Part shown: in pieces, positions 17,233 through 25,696 of the stretch
How the letters are laid out: every line of letters starts with the position of its first letter
Numbering within the stretch: position 1 is the first letter of the stretch
Source of the DNA: Gammaproteobacteria bacterium
Lineage (GTDB): Bacteria > Pseudomonadota > Gammaproteobacteria > Eutrophobiales > Eutrophobiaceae
Direction of reading: 5' to 3'
NCBI GenBank assembly: GCA_021773235.1
Contig: JAJFKL010000032.1
Span: 1-64,000, forward strand
Length of the DNA stretch: 64,000 bases
The notes under the pieces: model-generated
The model's input: the letters and a program-made list of their open reading frames with translations, nothing else
Told to the model about the DNA's origin: nothing
The model's database searches: none
Translations under genes and position numbers: made by a program

Positions 17233-18516
17233 ATGCAAGACTTTGACGAATTACTCAATATAGATAAAAACTCCATCTGGCACCCGTATAGCGCCATGTC
17301 TTCTGATTCGCCCGTTTATCATGTTGCCTCTGCCGATGGCGTGCGACTAAAGCTTAGTAATGGACAGGAACTGATTGATGGTATGTCGTCATGGTGGAGT
17401 GTAATTCATGGCTACAACCATCCAGAGATGAATCTGGCCTTGGAACAGCAGCTTAAGGATATGGCGCATGTCATGTTCGGTGGTTTGACACATACACCGG
17501 CAATTAAACTAACTGAGAAGTTAATAGCTATTACGCCTGAGCCTTTAAACGCCGTTTTTTATTCTGATTCTGGTTCAGTTGCGGTTGAAGTCGCTATGAA
17601 GATGGCGATTCAATATTGGCATGCGAAAGGAGAATCCAAACGACAACGATTCATTAGTCTGCGTTCGGGATATCACGGTGATACTTTAGGCGCGATGTCG
17701 GTGTGCGACCCTGAAACAGGTATGCACAGTCTTTTTTCAGGTGTACTGCCTGAACAAATATTTATTGAACAACCGCAATGTCGTTTTGGCGAGCCTTGCA
17801 CTGATAATGACATTGCGGCACTCAAAAAAGCATTAATAGAACACGGAAAAGATTGCGCTGCGTTAATCATGGAGCCCATAGTGCAGGGTGCGGGTGGTAT
17901 GTGGTTTTATTCTGCAGATTATGTGAGGCAAGCACGCAAATTATGTAATGAGCATAATGTGTTGCTGATCTTTGATGAAATTGCGACAGGCTTTGGTCGA
18001 ACAGGAAAATTATTTGCCTGTGAGCATGCTGATGTTGTCCCGGACATAATGTGTATTGGTAAAGCACTTACTGGTGGCTATTTATCTCTTGCGGCCACCT
18101 TAACGACACGAGATATTCATTTAACGATTGATGGTGGAACACCCGGGGTCTTTATGCACGGACCTACCTTTATGGCAAATCCGTTGGCTTGTACTGCGGC
18201 GCTTACCAGTATTCGCTTATTACTAGAATCCGATTGGCAAGAGAGCATTAATAGAATTCAGCATGTTCTGGAAAAAGGCTTAGCTCCTTGTCGACAATTA
18301 CCGCAGGTAAATGATGTCCGTATTTTGGGAGCCATCGGCGTTGTGGAATTAAAAGAAGCCGTTGATATGAAAGCGATAGTGCCGAAATTTGTAGAAGCAG
18401 GCGTGTGGATACGTCCCTTTGGTAAGTTGGTGTATGTAATGCCGCCTTACATTATAAGTAATGATGATTTGGCGACTTTGGCCAGTGTTATGGCGACAAT
18501 CATTTCTAATAATTAA
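17233..18516 (+). CDS. bioA: Adenosylmethionine-8-amino-7-oxononanoate aminotransferase BioA
   Basis: 427-residue class III aminotransferase of biotin synthesis, converting KAPA to DAPA with S-adenosylmethionine as amino donor. Diagnostic BioA motifs are IWHPYSAM near the N-terminus and DGMSSWWSVIHGYNHP. The PLP lysine is Lys277 in IGKALTGGYLSL, and YHGDTLGAMSVCDP and DEIATGFGRTG are also present. No other biotin gene lies in the window, so bioA is separate from bioFHCD here. The region just downstream is a REP-like repeat. Confidence 0.96.
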   Translation: MQDFDELLNIDKNSIWHPYSAMSSDSPVYHVASADGVRLKLSNGQELIDGMSSWWSVIHGYNHPEMNLALEQQLKDMAHVMFGGLTHTPAIKLTEKLIAITPEPLNAVFYSDSGSVAVEVAMKMAIQYWHAKGESKRQRFISLRSGYHGDTLGAMSVCDPETGMHSLFSGVLPEQIFIEQPQCRFGEPCTDNDIAALKKALIEHGKDCAALIMEPIVQGAGGMWFYSADYVRQARKLCNEHNVLLIFDEIATGFGRTGKLFACEHADVVPDIMCIGKALTGGYLSLAATLTTRDIHLTIDGGTPGVFMHGPTFMANPLACTAALTSIRLLLESDWQESINRIQHVLEKGLAPCRQLPQVNDVRILGAIGVVELKEAVDMKAIVPKFVEAGVWIRPFGKLVYVMPPYIISNDDLATLASVMATIISNN

Positions 18517-18524
18517 AATGAGAT

Positions 18525-18671
18525 ATGAATGGCACTTACTTAAGCTTCAAAGGTAATATTTTTCTCGTTTGTCATCTCCGCGCAGGCGGAGATCTAGTGA
18601 ATATAGTATCTCATGTTTAACTGGATTCCCGCCTGTGCGGGAAAGACGGTCTTACGTAAGTGACATTCGAT
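18525..18671. repeat. REP/BIME-like compound inverted repeat after bioA
   Basis: Outer arms 18527-18544 and 18651-18668 are inverted copies (16 of 18 matching by hand). Inside lie two short palindromes: 18574-18593 (8-bp stem, loop GCAG) and 18626-18643 (7-bp stem, loop CTGT). These two are themselves similar and inverted relative to each other (GTCATCTCCGC against GTCTTTCCCGC). The layout resembles BIME elements mobilised by REP-associated transposases. It differs in sequence from the element at 3513-3756. Confidence 0.7.
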
Positions 18672-18739
18672 TTAGACAGGTATAAATAATCGTGGTGTCA
18701 AAATGGTTTCTTAATTGATACCATCCGTCCTCGTTCAAT

Positions 18740-18854
18740 GGTGGCCTGTGCCGGTCCCCTCGCAACACGATATTGTGAATCCCGCCAGGTCCGGAAGGAA
18801 GCAACGGCAGCAGTTGATGTGTGTGCCGGGGTAGGGACGGTACGGGTCGCCTCC
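18740..18854 (+). ncRNA. ffs: Signal recognition particle 4.5S RNA
   Basis: The SRP RNA apical signature is unmistakable: CAGGTCCGGAAGGAAGCA with the GGAA tetraloop, then GTGTGCCGGG. The flanks (GGTGGCCTGTGCCGGTCCC and GGGACGGTACGGGTCGCC) pair to form the long hairpin, and a T run follows at 18857-18861. The RNA binds Ffh, whose gene is at 56311. It lies immediately before dnaX, as in many gammaproteobacteria. Ends are approximate. Confidence 0.93.
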
Positions 18855-19007
18855 AATTTTTACTCTATTATATAGAGTACCCTTATGAGACTTGTCTGAA
18901 TTGAAACCCAAAACGCTTCGCGGGGAAGGCTCACCTCATGTATGATGCACCATTAAATTCTGACGATATTTTTTAACCTTACTTTAAAGAAGAGCAACGA
19001 AAATTCA

Positions 19008-20639
19008 ATGAGTTATCAGGTACTTGCCCGTAAATGGCGGCCTAAGTCATTCCAAGACATGGTCGGACAATCACATGTATTGAAGGCATTGACTAATGCC
19101 TTGGATCAAGACCGTTTACATCATGCCTATTTATTTACAGGTACCCGTGGTGTCGGCAAGACGACCTTGGCGAGGATTCTGGCCAAGTGCTTGAATTGTG
19201 ATACTGGTGTGAGTTCTACACCCTGTGGAACATGTAATGCCTGTGTTGCGATAGACGAAGGTCGGTTTGTTGATTTAATTGAAGTGGATGCTGCATCTCG
19301 CGCCAAGGTCGAGGAAACACGCGACTTGATGGACAATGTTCAATACGCACCGAGCAGTGGTAGATATAAAGTCTATCTAATAGACGAAATCCATATGTTC
19401 TCCAATCACAGTTTTAATGCCTTATTAAAAACACTCGAAGAACCACCACCGCATGTAAAATTTTTACTGGCAACCACTGAACCGAAAAAATTACCGGTGA
19501 CGATATTGTCACGATGTTTGCAATTTAATTTGAGTCATTTAACTAATGATCAAATCTCCAAGCAAGTTGAAATGATTTTAGGGCAAGAGAATATTGAATT
19601 TGATTCCGGATCGACAGAACTCATTGCTCGTGGAGCTGCGGGGAGTATGCGGGATGCACTAAGTTTATTGGATCAAGCTATAGCCTATGGCGGTGGTGCT
19701 TTAGAAGAGTCGCAAGTACGTGCCATGATGGGTACTATCGACAGTGCTGATCTGAATGGTTTGATTCAGGCGTTGATTGATGCTGATCCAGAAGCATTGC
19801 TAAATACAATTGAAACTATTGCACTACAAAGTCCTGATTTTGATGCCTTGTTGGCAGAGTTATTGAGCCTGTTACAAAAAATAGCAATCATTCAAATATT
19901 ACCAGCAGATTCTAGCAACCCAATAAAAGATAATTCAGTATTAGTCGATTTTGCTACTGCACTGAATAAAGAAGATGCTCAACTTTATTATCAAATAGGC
20001 ATGATGGGACGGAAGGATCTTTATCTGGCACCAGATGTTAAGTCAGGTTTTGAGATGGTCATGATAAGGATGTTGGCATTTAGACCGATGGCGGGAAATG
20101 AAGTGCTTACCAAACCGCAAGCACTCAAGCCGGCAAGTCAACCAAAGGCACAAGAACCAACGCCGAAAGCATCGTCCAATACAGTAGTAAAGAACGATGT
20201 TACTCCTACACAGACACCAGATGCACCACACGTTGAAGCACCAATAAAAAGTGTAAACTCTGATAATGAATGGAAAAAGATTATCGATGAGATGGCATTG
20301 GTTGGATTAGTGAAAGAACTGGCTGGAAATTGTGTCTTAAAAACACACACTGACAATCGCATAGAATTGGCATTAGCACCATCTCAAGAGCACTTGCTGC
20401 TAAACCAAAATCAAAAAGAACGTTTGGAGCAAGCCATCCAAACACGGTTTGGAACAGATGTTAAATTAGTAATCCTGGTCGAAGACTCAAGCAATGAAAC
20501 GCCTGCCGAAACCAATGCTCGATTAGAACGAGAAAAACAAAAGGCCGCTGAAAATTCTGTCAACAATGACCCAGCAGTTAAATCATTAATGGATACATTT
20601 AATGGATCAGTTGACCAAGATTCAATACAACCCCAATAG
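19008..20639 (+). CDS. dnaX: DNA polymerase III subunits tau (and possibly gamma), DnaX
   Basis: 543-residue clamp-loader ATPase. Walker A is GTRGVGKT at residues 45-52, zinc ligands are C64, C73, C76 and C79 (CDTGVSSTPCGTCNAC), and the Walker B region reads LIDEIHMF. The AAA+ core ends near residue 365, followed by a Pro/Lys/Thr-rich linker and a C-terminal domain. It loads the beta clamp and organises the replisome. No canonical A-AAA-AAG slippery site for making gamma by frameshift was found. It is upstream of ybaB and recR as in E. coli. Confidence 0.97.
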   Translation: MSYQVLARKWRPKSFQDMVGQSHVLKALTNALDQDRLHHAYLFTGTRGVGKTTLARILAKCLNCDTGVSSTPCGTCNACVAIDEGRFVDLIEVDAASRAKVEETRDLMDNVQYAPSSGRYKVYLIDEIHMFSNHSFNALLKTLEEPPPHVKFLLATTEPKKLPVTILSRCLQFNLSHLTNDQISKQVEMILGQENIEFDSGSTELIARGAAGSMRDALSLLDQAIAYGGGALEESQVRAMMGTIDSADLNGLIQALIDADPEALLNTIETIALQSPDFDALLAELLSLLQKIAIIQILPADSSNPIKDNSVLVDFATALNKEDAQLYYQIGMMGRKDLYLAPDVKSGFEMVMIRMLAFRPMAGNEVLTKPQALKPASQPKAQEPTPKASSNTVVKNDVTPTQTPDAPHVEAPIKSVNSDNEWKKIIDEMALVGLVKELAGNCVLKTHTDNRIELALAPSQEHLLLNQNQKERLEQAIQTRFGTDVKLVILVEDSSNETPAETNARLEREKQKAAENSVNNDPAVKSLMDTFNGSVDQDSIQPQ

Positions 20640-20670
20640 ATAACATATTCAATAAAGAGGAAATAAAACG

Positions 20671-20994
20671 ATGAAAGGTGGTATGGGAAATATCATGAAA
20701 CAGGCCCAGCAGATGCAGGCCAATATGGAAAAAGCTCAAAAAGAACTTGCTGATGCAGAAGTCATTGGTGAATCAGGAGCAGGTTTGGTCAAAGTAACAA
20801 TGAATGGTCGACATGATGTAAAACGAGTCGTTATTGATCCTGAGTTGATGAAAGATGATAAAGAGATGGTGGAAGATCTTGTTGCCGCAGCCGTAAATGA
20901 TGCAAATCGTCGGATAGAAACCATGACGCAGGAAAGAATGGCTAGCGTTACTGATGGCATGGGTCTGCCACCAGGAATGAAACTTCCGTTTTAG
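20671..20994 (+). CDS. ybaB: Nucleoid-associated protein, YbaB/EbfC family
   Basis: 107 residues, full length for the family. The N-terminus ([20 protein letters not shown]) and [19 protein letters not shown] are typical, and the end is a Pro/Met-rich [12 protein letters not shown]. The dimer binds DNA. An AAAGAGGAAAT ribosome-binding site precedes the ATG. The gene is 31 bp after dnaX and 30 bp before recR, the conserved dnaX-ybaB-recR operon. Confidence 0.96.
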   Translation: MKGGMGNIMKQAQQMQANMEKAQKELADAEVIGESGAGLVKVTMNGRHDVKRVVIDPELMKDDKEMVEDLVAAAVNDANRRIETMTQERMASVTDGMGLPPGMKLPF

Positions 20995-21024
20995 TTTTTA
21001 ATATATCATTCAATTAATAGACTT

Positions 21025-21618
21025 ATGATCCAACAGTCCTTGTTAGAGCAACTGGTCGAAGCGTTGCGTTGTATGCCCGGCATTGGAAGAAAGTCAGCTC
21101 AACGGATTGCCCATCAGCTATTACAAAGAAATCGCGATGCTGCAAAACATCTCTCCAGAATTCTGGCAGATGCAATGGAAAACATTGGACATTGTGAACG
21201 TTGCCGTACCTACACTGAAAACACACTATGTCATCTTTGTGAAAATAAAAAGCGTGATGACAGCATGCTTTGTATCGTAGAAAATCCATCCGATGTTGAT
21301 TCAATTGAAGAAGCAAATTATCGAGGTCGTTATTTTGTTTTGCTTGGACACTTGTCGCCACTAGATGGCATCGGTCCTGATGATATAGGCCTGAATGAAT
21401 TACCAAAATTATTGGACGATGAAGAATTAAAAGAAGTGATACTTGCGACTAGCAGTACAGTAGAGGGCGAAGCGACAGCACATTTTATAAGCGAGATGGT
21501 TAAAGCCCGTGGTAAAGCAGTCTCCCGGATTGCGCATGGTGTGCCTATGGGTGGAGAGCTTGAATACGTTAATAGCTTGACCATCGCTCATGCCATAGAT
21601 GGTAGAAAAGCGATCTAA
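21025..21618 (+). CDS. recR: Recombination mediator RecR
   Basis: 197 residues, standard length. A helix-hairpin-helix region (CMPGIGRKSAQRIAHQL) is followed by a four-cysteine zinc finger (CERCRTYTENTLCHLC), a Toprim domain (VVENPSDV, then FVLLGHLSPLDGIGP) and a Walker-like C-terminal sequence. It acts with RecF and RecO to load RecA at single-strand gaps. Last gene of the dnaX operon; a hairpin follows. Confidence 0.97.
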   Translation: MIQQSLLEQLVEALRCMPGIGRKSAQRIAHQLLQRNRDAAKHLSRILADAMENIGHCERCRTYTENTLCHLCENKKRDDSMLCIVENPSDVDSIEEANYRGRYFVLLGHLSPLDGIGPDDIGLNELPKLLDDEELKEVILATSSTVEGEATAHFISEMVKARGKAVSRIAHGVPMGGELEYVNSLTIAHAIDGRKAI

Positions 21619-21636
21619 TAATAAGTTGCTTATAAA

Positions 21637-21666
21637 TTTACAAGTGCTTTAGATTAAACTTGTAAA
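21637..21666 (+). terminator. Hairpin after recR, possible terminator
   Basis: Perfect 9-bp stem TTTACAAGT/ACTTGTAAA (21637-21645 with 21658-21666) and 12-base loop. It is AT-rich and lacks a clear T run afterwards, so termination is uncertain. Confidence 0.4.
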
Positions 21667-21703
21667 ATTGAAGTTCAACGCCTTGGAAAGAAGATTCAAT
21701 AGC

Positions 21704-21943
21704 ATGCAAATAAATGAATTTATAAAGATTGCATTGTTGAAAGAAGTTGTCTTTATGGCACTTAAAATGTCACTTATTGTCGGTTCTATTTTAGCATTAA
21801 TTAATCATGGCGATGCGCTCATTGAGGGAACATTAACTCTAGGAAACGTATGCCAGATCATTCTAACTTTTTTAGTGCCCTATAGTGTGTCCACTTATTC
21901 TTCAGTTAAAGCAATACAACGGCATGACGAAAAAAATATCTAA
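21704..21943 (+). CDS. Small membrane protein, NrtS nitrate/nitrite transporter family
   Basis: 79 residues from the ATG at 21704, which has GAAAGAAG about 12 bases upstream; a TTG 36 bases earlier would add 12 residues. Two membrane helices carry the family pattern ALKMSLIVGSILALINHGD and FLVPYSVSTYSS. This matches NrtS, a small family proposed to take part in nitrate/nitrite transport. The match is from memory of the consensus. It stands between recR and a DMT permease with no nitrate genes near. Confidence 0.65.
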   Translation: MQINEFIKIALLKEVVFMALKMSLIVGSILALINHGDALIEGTLTLGNVCQIILTFLVPYSVSTYSSVKAIQRHDEKNI

Positions 21944-21995
21944 TGCAGATCAATTCAATATTTTATCTTCGTAAATATAATAACTGTAAAATAAA

Positions 21996-22862
21996 ATGAA
22001 TGTAGTGCTGTGGATGATTGGAGGGTTGGTCTCACTAAGTTTGATGGCTATTGGAGCGAGAGAACTTGCCGGGCAAATCACGACCTTTCAAATTCTTTTT
22101 TTTCGCAGTGTAATCAGTCTGATTATCATCAATTTAATAATAGTTAAGTCGAAAAATACCAGACTATTTTCAAGTAAACGCATAAAGCTTCATGTTGTGC
22201 GTAATGTTTTCCACTTCGTTGGACAATACGGTTGGTTCCTTGGGCTTGGATTACTACCTTTGGCACATGTCTTTGCTCTAGAATTTACTGTGCCCATGTG
22301 GACATTGCTTATAGCAGCGCTATTCTTAAAAGAAGGCATAACCATCAGGAAGATAATAGCTGTTTTATTTGGTATAGCAGGCGTTTATGTCATATTAAAA
22401 CCCGGTATAGAGATTGTGGATGCTGCTTCAATTATTGTATTAGTTGCAGCTATTGGCTATTCGGTCTCGCATGTTACGACCAAGGCATTATCGAATACGG
22501 AAGATTCACTCACTGTCTTGTTTTATATGTGTCTCATACAATTGCCGATTGGGTTTTTATTAACCATTAATAACTGGGTGTTTCCTAACCTAGAGCAGTG
22601 GTTGTGGTTAGGAGCGGTTGGGATAACAGCGTTAACAGCGCATTATTGTATTACCAATGCGATGAAATTAGCGGAAGCAGGCATTGTCGTTACTTTGGAT
22701 TTTTTGCGATTACCATTGATTGCAGTTGTTGGAGTCATCTTTTATAACGAAGCATTTGAATTTGCAGTTATCTTGGGTGCCAGTTTAATGTTGTTTGGCA
22801 ACCTGATAAATTTGAACGCATCAAAAACAAACCGTCTCCCTACAGCAACACATCAAGATTAA
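21996..22862 (+). CDS. EamA/DMT-family permease
   Basis: 288 residues with ten hydrophobic helices in two EamA repeats. The first repeat ends with the family sequence LEFTVPMWTLLIAALFLKE and GIAGVYVILKPG; the second ends with FYNEAFEFAVILGASLMLFGN. These inner-membrane carriers export metabolites; substrate cannot be told. It follows the NrtS-like gene by 52 bp. A short palindrome with T residues overlaps the stop codon. Confidence 0.88.
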   Translation: MNVVLWMIGGLVSLSLMAIGARELAGQITTFQILFFRSVISLIIINLIIVKSKNTRLFSSKRIKLHVVRNVFHFVGQYGWFLGLGLLPLAHVFALEFTVPMWTLLIAALFLKEGITIRKIIAVLFGIAGVYVILKPGIEIVDAASIIVLVAAIGYSVSHVTTKALSNTEDSLTVLFYMCLIQLPIGFLLTINNWVFPNLEQWLWLGAVGITALTAHYCITNAMKLAEAGIVVTLDFLRLPLIAVVGVIFYNEAFEFAVILGASLMLFGNLINLNASKTNRLPTATHQD

Positions 22863-22871
22863 TCTTGTTTT
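22854..22871 (+). terminator. Probable terminator at the end of the EamA gene
   Basis: Perfect 14-base palindrome CAAGATTAATCTTG spanning the stop codon, followed by TTTT. Another palindrome, GTGATA-TTT-TATCAC, follows within 20 bases. Confidence 0.45.
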
Positions 22872-23036
22872 AAGGTGATATTTTTATCACTGATTATTCA
22901 TGCATTTTTCTCTCTCAGTAAAACTTTAGAGCAGACTATGTGCATGTGTCACATAATTCACACAACAACCTTGTTTGTGTAAGGACTAATTACTTATATT
23001 TAGTGATGTCATTTGAAAAACAGCGAGGTTTTAAAA

Positions 23037-23465
23037 ATGAATACTAAACATGGCGACCAGCCCTATGATTTTTATGAAGAGACAAGGAAGTATCCTCGGG
23101 TACATATCAACCTACCCATTACGATATATCTTGATAACAAGCGATATATAACCGCAAGCATTTATGATATTTCACCGGATGGGTTGCAGGTTCGTTGCAC
23201 TCGAGCTGTTGCTGAAGCACTAAACCCACGTGGTAAACGAATAAAGTATGAAGACAATATTGTTGTTAATACTAAATTTACGGTGCCCATTGATGATGAA
23301 CAGCATGTGGTTGCGGTCTCTTGTCAAATTTACTATTTCGTTATGCTTCCTGACGTTTCAGGAGAAAATATTGCTTTTGGATTGAAGTTTAAAAAGTTTG
23401 AAGGCCAATCAATCAGGCATATAGGGGATCTTATTGAAAACGAATTAGAGCCAACAATTGTGTAA
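23037..23465 (+). CDS. PilZ-domain protein
   Basis: 142 residues from the ATG at 23037, which has a GCGAGG sequence at good distance; a TTG 24 bases earlier is possible. The cyclic-di-GMP-binding signature is present: RKYPR followed by DISPDGLQV. The rest is a beta-barrel of PilZ size with a short C-terminal helix. Probably a c-di-GMP effector in motility or surface behaviour, with no partner gene adjacent. A second PilZ protein is encoded at 53469-53846. Confidence 0.85.
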   Translation: MNTKHGDQPYDFYEETRKYPRVHINLPITIYLDNKRYITASIYDISPDGLQVRCTRAVAEALNPRGKRIKYEDNIVVNTKFTVPIDDEQHVVAVSCQIYYFVMLPDVSGENIAFGLKFKKFEGQSIRHIGDLIENELEPTIV

Positions 23466-23506
23466 CTATAAATTGTTGTCTTTAAGAAGTTCTAATATGC
23501 AAATTA

Positions 23507-23803
23507 TTATTTTTCAGGATTAAAGTGATAAAATGATTCGTTCAAGTAAACCGTGACGTCATCTATTTCTTCTTCAAACCAAATTAATTCAGTCATGATT
23601 TCACACTGAACGACACGCTCGCGAAGTAACGAATAGCTTTTTGTTTTCCTGTCTTCGCGCGTGTACATAGCATCATCATGACAACGTACACAATTCTCAT
23701 TGTGAAGTGCTTTACCGTTTTCGCTATCAAAAGCATATGCGGGCGCACTTAATAACAAGAGTGTTATTAAGTTTGTTAGTGAGACCTTATTGAAAAATGT
23801 CAT
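23507..23803 (-). CDS. Small periplasmic c-type cytochrome
   Basis: 98 residues. A signal peptide (about 1-24, ending AYAFD) is followed by one haem-binding motif CVRCH (Cys38, Cys41, His42). Met46 and Met70 are candidate sixth ligands. The mature protein is only about 74 residues. Its ATG overlaps the stop of the M48 protease gene by 4 bp, so the two are co-translated. Electron partner unknown. Confidence 0.85.
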   Translation of the reverse strand: MTFFNKVSLTNLITLLLLSAPAYAFDSENGKALHNENCVRCHDDAMYTREDRKTKSYSLLRERVVQCEIMTELIWFEEEIDDVTVYLNESFYHFNPEK

Positions 23804-25044
23804 GCAAATTTACTCTCCAAATGTGCGATTCGTATCGGTGCGGGTGGATGTGAATCATGGAATGCTGAATACAGTGGATCTGGTGTCAATGTGTTTGCAT
23901 TTTCACGATATAAACTCACTAGTGCAGTAATCAGGTTTTCTGTTTGTGCTTGAGCCGCCGCAAAATCATCAGCTTCAAATTCATGTTGGCGTGATATGAA
24001 TGAGAACAAGGGTTGCAGAAAAAATGTAAACGCAGGTGAGGCAATTAAGAATAATATTAATGCCATATAGGTAGATGCTTGTTCGACACCTAGACCATTG
24101 TAGAACCAGGGCTCATTAATCAGCCATCCGAGTACTCCCAAGCCAATCAAAAATACACTTCCCAAAACGGATATCCGTTTACGAATATGATTACATTTAA
24201 AATGTCCTAGTTCGTGCGCAAGAACAGCTTCAATTTCATCGTAACTAAGTTCATCAACTAAAGTATCAAAAAAGACAATACGTTTATTTGCACCAAGGCC
24301 AGTAAAGTAGGCATTGCCATGTGTCGATCGGGTTGAACCATCCATCACAAAGATACCTTGACTCTTGAATCCATTACGAGTCAGTAGATTTTCTATACGG
24401 GTTCTTAATTCTTCATTATCCAAGGGCCTGAATTTATTAAAAATCGGTGCTATAAAAGCGGGGTAGGCCCACATCATGATGAGACTAAAACTCAACCATG
24501 TCGCCCAGACATATAGCCACCAATAGCTGCCACTATTTTCCATAATCCAAAGAACAAGTAATAAAATAGGCGTACCAATTAACAGACCTACTACAGCATT
24601 TTTAAGTAAATCGATGATAAATATTTTTGGCGTCATCTTATTGAAGCCAAAGGATTGTTCTAGTTTAAATGTACGATAAATTGACGTTGGTAAATCGAGT
24701 ATGGACATAATAGCGAATACACTGAGAATGAACCCAGCACCAGTCCAAATTTCCGACAAGCCAAATGAACGCCACCAGCTATCGAGCAGTTGAAGACCAC
24801 CTGCCAGTGTCCATAATAATAAAAATACTGAACCAATGATGAGCTCAGCCAAACCTGTTTTTACCTTGGCTTGGGTATAGTCTGCTGCCTTGTGATGTGC
24901 TTCAACTGGAATTTTGCCATTAAAGGCATCGGGCACATTTTCACGGTTAGAACGAATATGGCTGACATGTCGTTGTACTAAAAACCATTGAACAATGATG
25001 CTGACACTCAAGCTAAGTACGAATAGGGTGGTAAAGAGGTTCAC
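23800..25044 (-). CDS. M48-family membrane metalloprotease (Ste24/CAAX protease type)
   Basis: 414 residues with at least five membrane helices. The zinc motif HELGH has ligands His277 and His281 with catalytic Glu278, and FEADDFA supplies the third ligand. Size and helix pattern match the Ste24-like CAAX-protease branch rather than HtpX. Such proteases act in envelope quality control; substrates here are unknown. The start is GTG with AGGAGA upstream. The downstream gene, overlapping by 4 bp, encodes a small cytochrome c. Confidence 0.9.
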   Translation of the reverse strand: MNLFTTLFVLSLSVSIIVQWFLVQRHVSHIRSNRENVPDAFNGKIPVEAHHKAADYTQAKVKTGLAELIIGSVFLLLWTLAGGLQLLDSWWRSFGLSEIWTGAGFILSVFAIMSILDLPTSIYRTFKLEQSFGFNKMTPKIFIIDLLKNAVVGLLIGTPILLLVLWIMENSGSYWWLYVWATWLSFSLIMMWAYPAFIAPIFNKFRPLDNEELRTRIENLLTRNGFKSQGIFVMDGSTRSTHGNAYFTGLGANKRIVFFDTLVDELSYDEIEAVLAHELGHFKCNHIRKRISVLGSVFLIGLGVLGWLINEPWFYNGLGVEQASTYMALILFLIASPAFTFFLQPLFSFISRQHEFEADDFAAAQAQTENLITALVSLYRENANTLTPDPLYSAFHDSHPPAPIRIAHLESKFA

Positions 25045-25151
25045 GCGGTTTTTATCTCCTGAAAAAATTCTTGTCTGTTTTGTAATAAGTCGCTAATTAT
25101 GTTCATATTTAGTAAATAGTGTTTAATATACAAATAAAAACTGGATACATA

Positions 25152-25694
25152 ATGTCACATTCTGAAAATAACCTCATATGGATCGACCTGGAAATGACAG
25201 GTCTTGATACTGATAATGACCTAATCATAGAGATCGCCACTATTGTCACCGATCCACAGCTTAATATCCTTGAAGAAGGTCCCGTCATGGCAATCTATCA
25301 AGCTGATGCAGTACTGGAGAAAATGGATGAGTGGAATACACGACAACATAATCAATCCGGTCTGGTGGAAAGAATCAAGAAAAGCCCATATGACGTTGCT
25401 GAAGCTGAGAGTTTGACACTGGCATTTCTACAAAAGTTCGTTCCAAAAGGAAAATCACCAATGTGTGGTAATAGTATATGTCAGGATCGGAGATTTATGC
25501 ACCGGTTAATGCCTGAATTAGAAGCCTATTTCCATTATCGAAATCTCGATGTCAGTACTATCAAGGAAATCACAAAACGTTGGGCACCAGAGCAAGAAGA
25601 CTATGCGAAACAAGGCAACCACCTCGCTATGGACGACATCATCGATTCAATCAATGAATTGAAGTTCTATAGAGAGCACGTCTTTAAAATATAA
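25152..25694 (+). CDS. orn: Oligoribonuclease
   Basis: 180 residues from the ATG at 25152 (the E. coli enzyme has 181); an upstream in-frame GTG at 25119 is not needed. DEDD exonuclease motifs: [10 protein letters not shown], then [13 protein letters not shown] and [11 protein letters not shown]. It degrades two- to five-base RNA fragments, including pGpG from c-di-GMP turnover. It is divergent from the protease gene and 2 bp upstream of nnr. Confidence 0.97.
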   Translation: MSHSENNLIWIDLEMTGLDTDNDLIIEIATIVTDPQLNILEEGPVMAIYQADAVLEKMDEWNTRQHNQSGLVERIKKSPYDVAEAESLTLAFLQKFVPKGKSPMCGNSICQDRRFMHRLMPELEAYFHYRNLDVSTIKEITKRWAPEQEDYAKQGNHLAMDDIIDSINELKFYREHVFKI

Positions 25695-25696
25695 CC

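Noticed and set aside
19875..20279. Possible programmed frameshift sites in dnaX (CAA AAA ATA at 19875, TGG AAA AAG at 20271)
   Set aside because: Neither gives the in-phase A-AAA-AAG heptamer of E. coli, and the first would truncate the protein before the end of the clamp-loader core.
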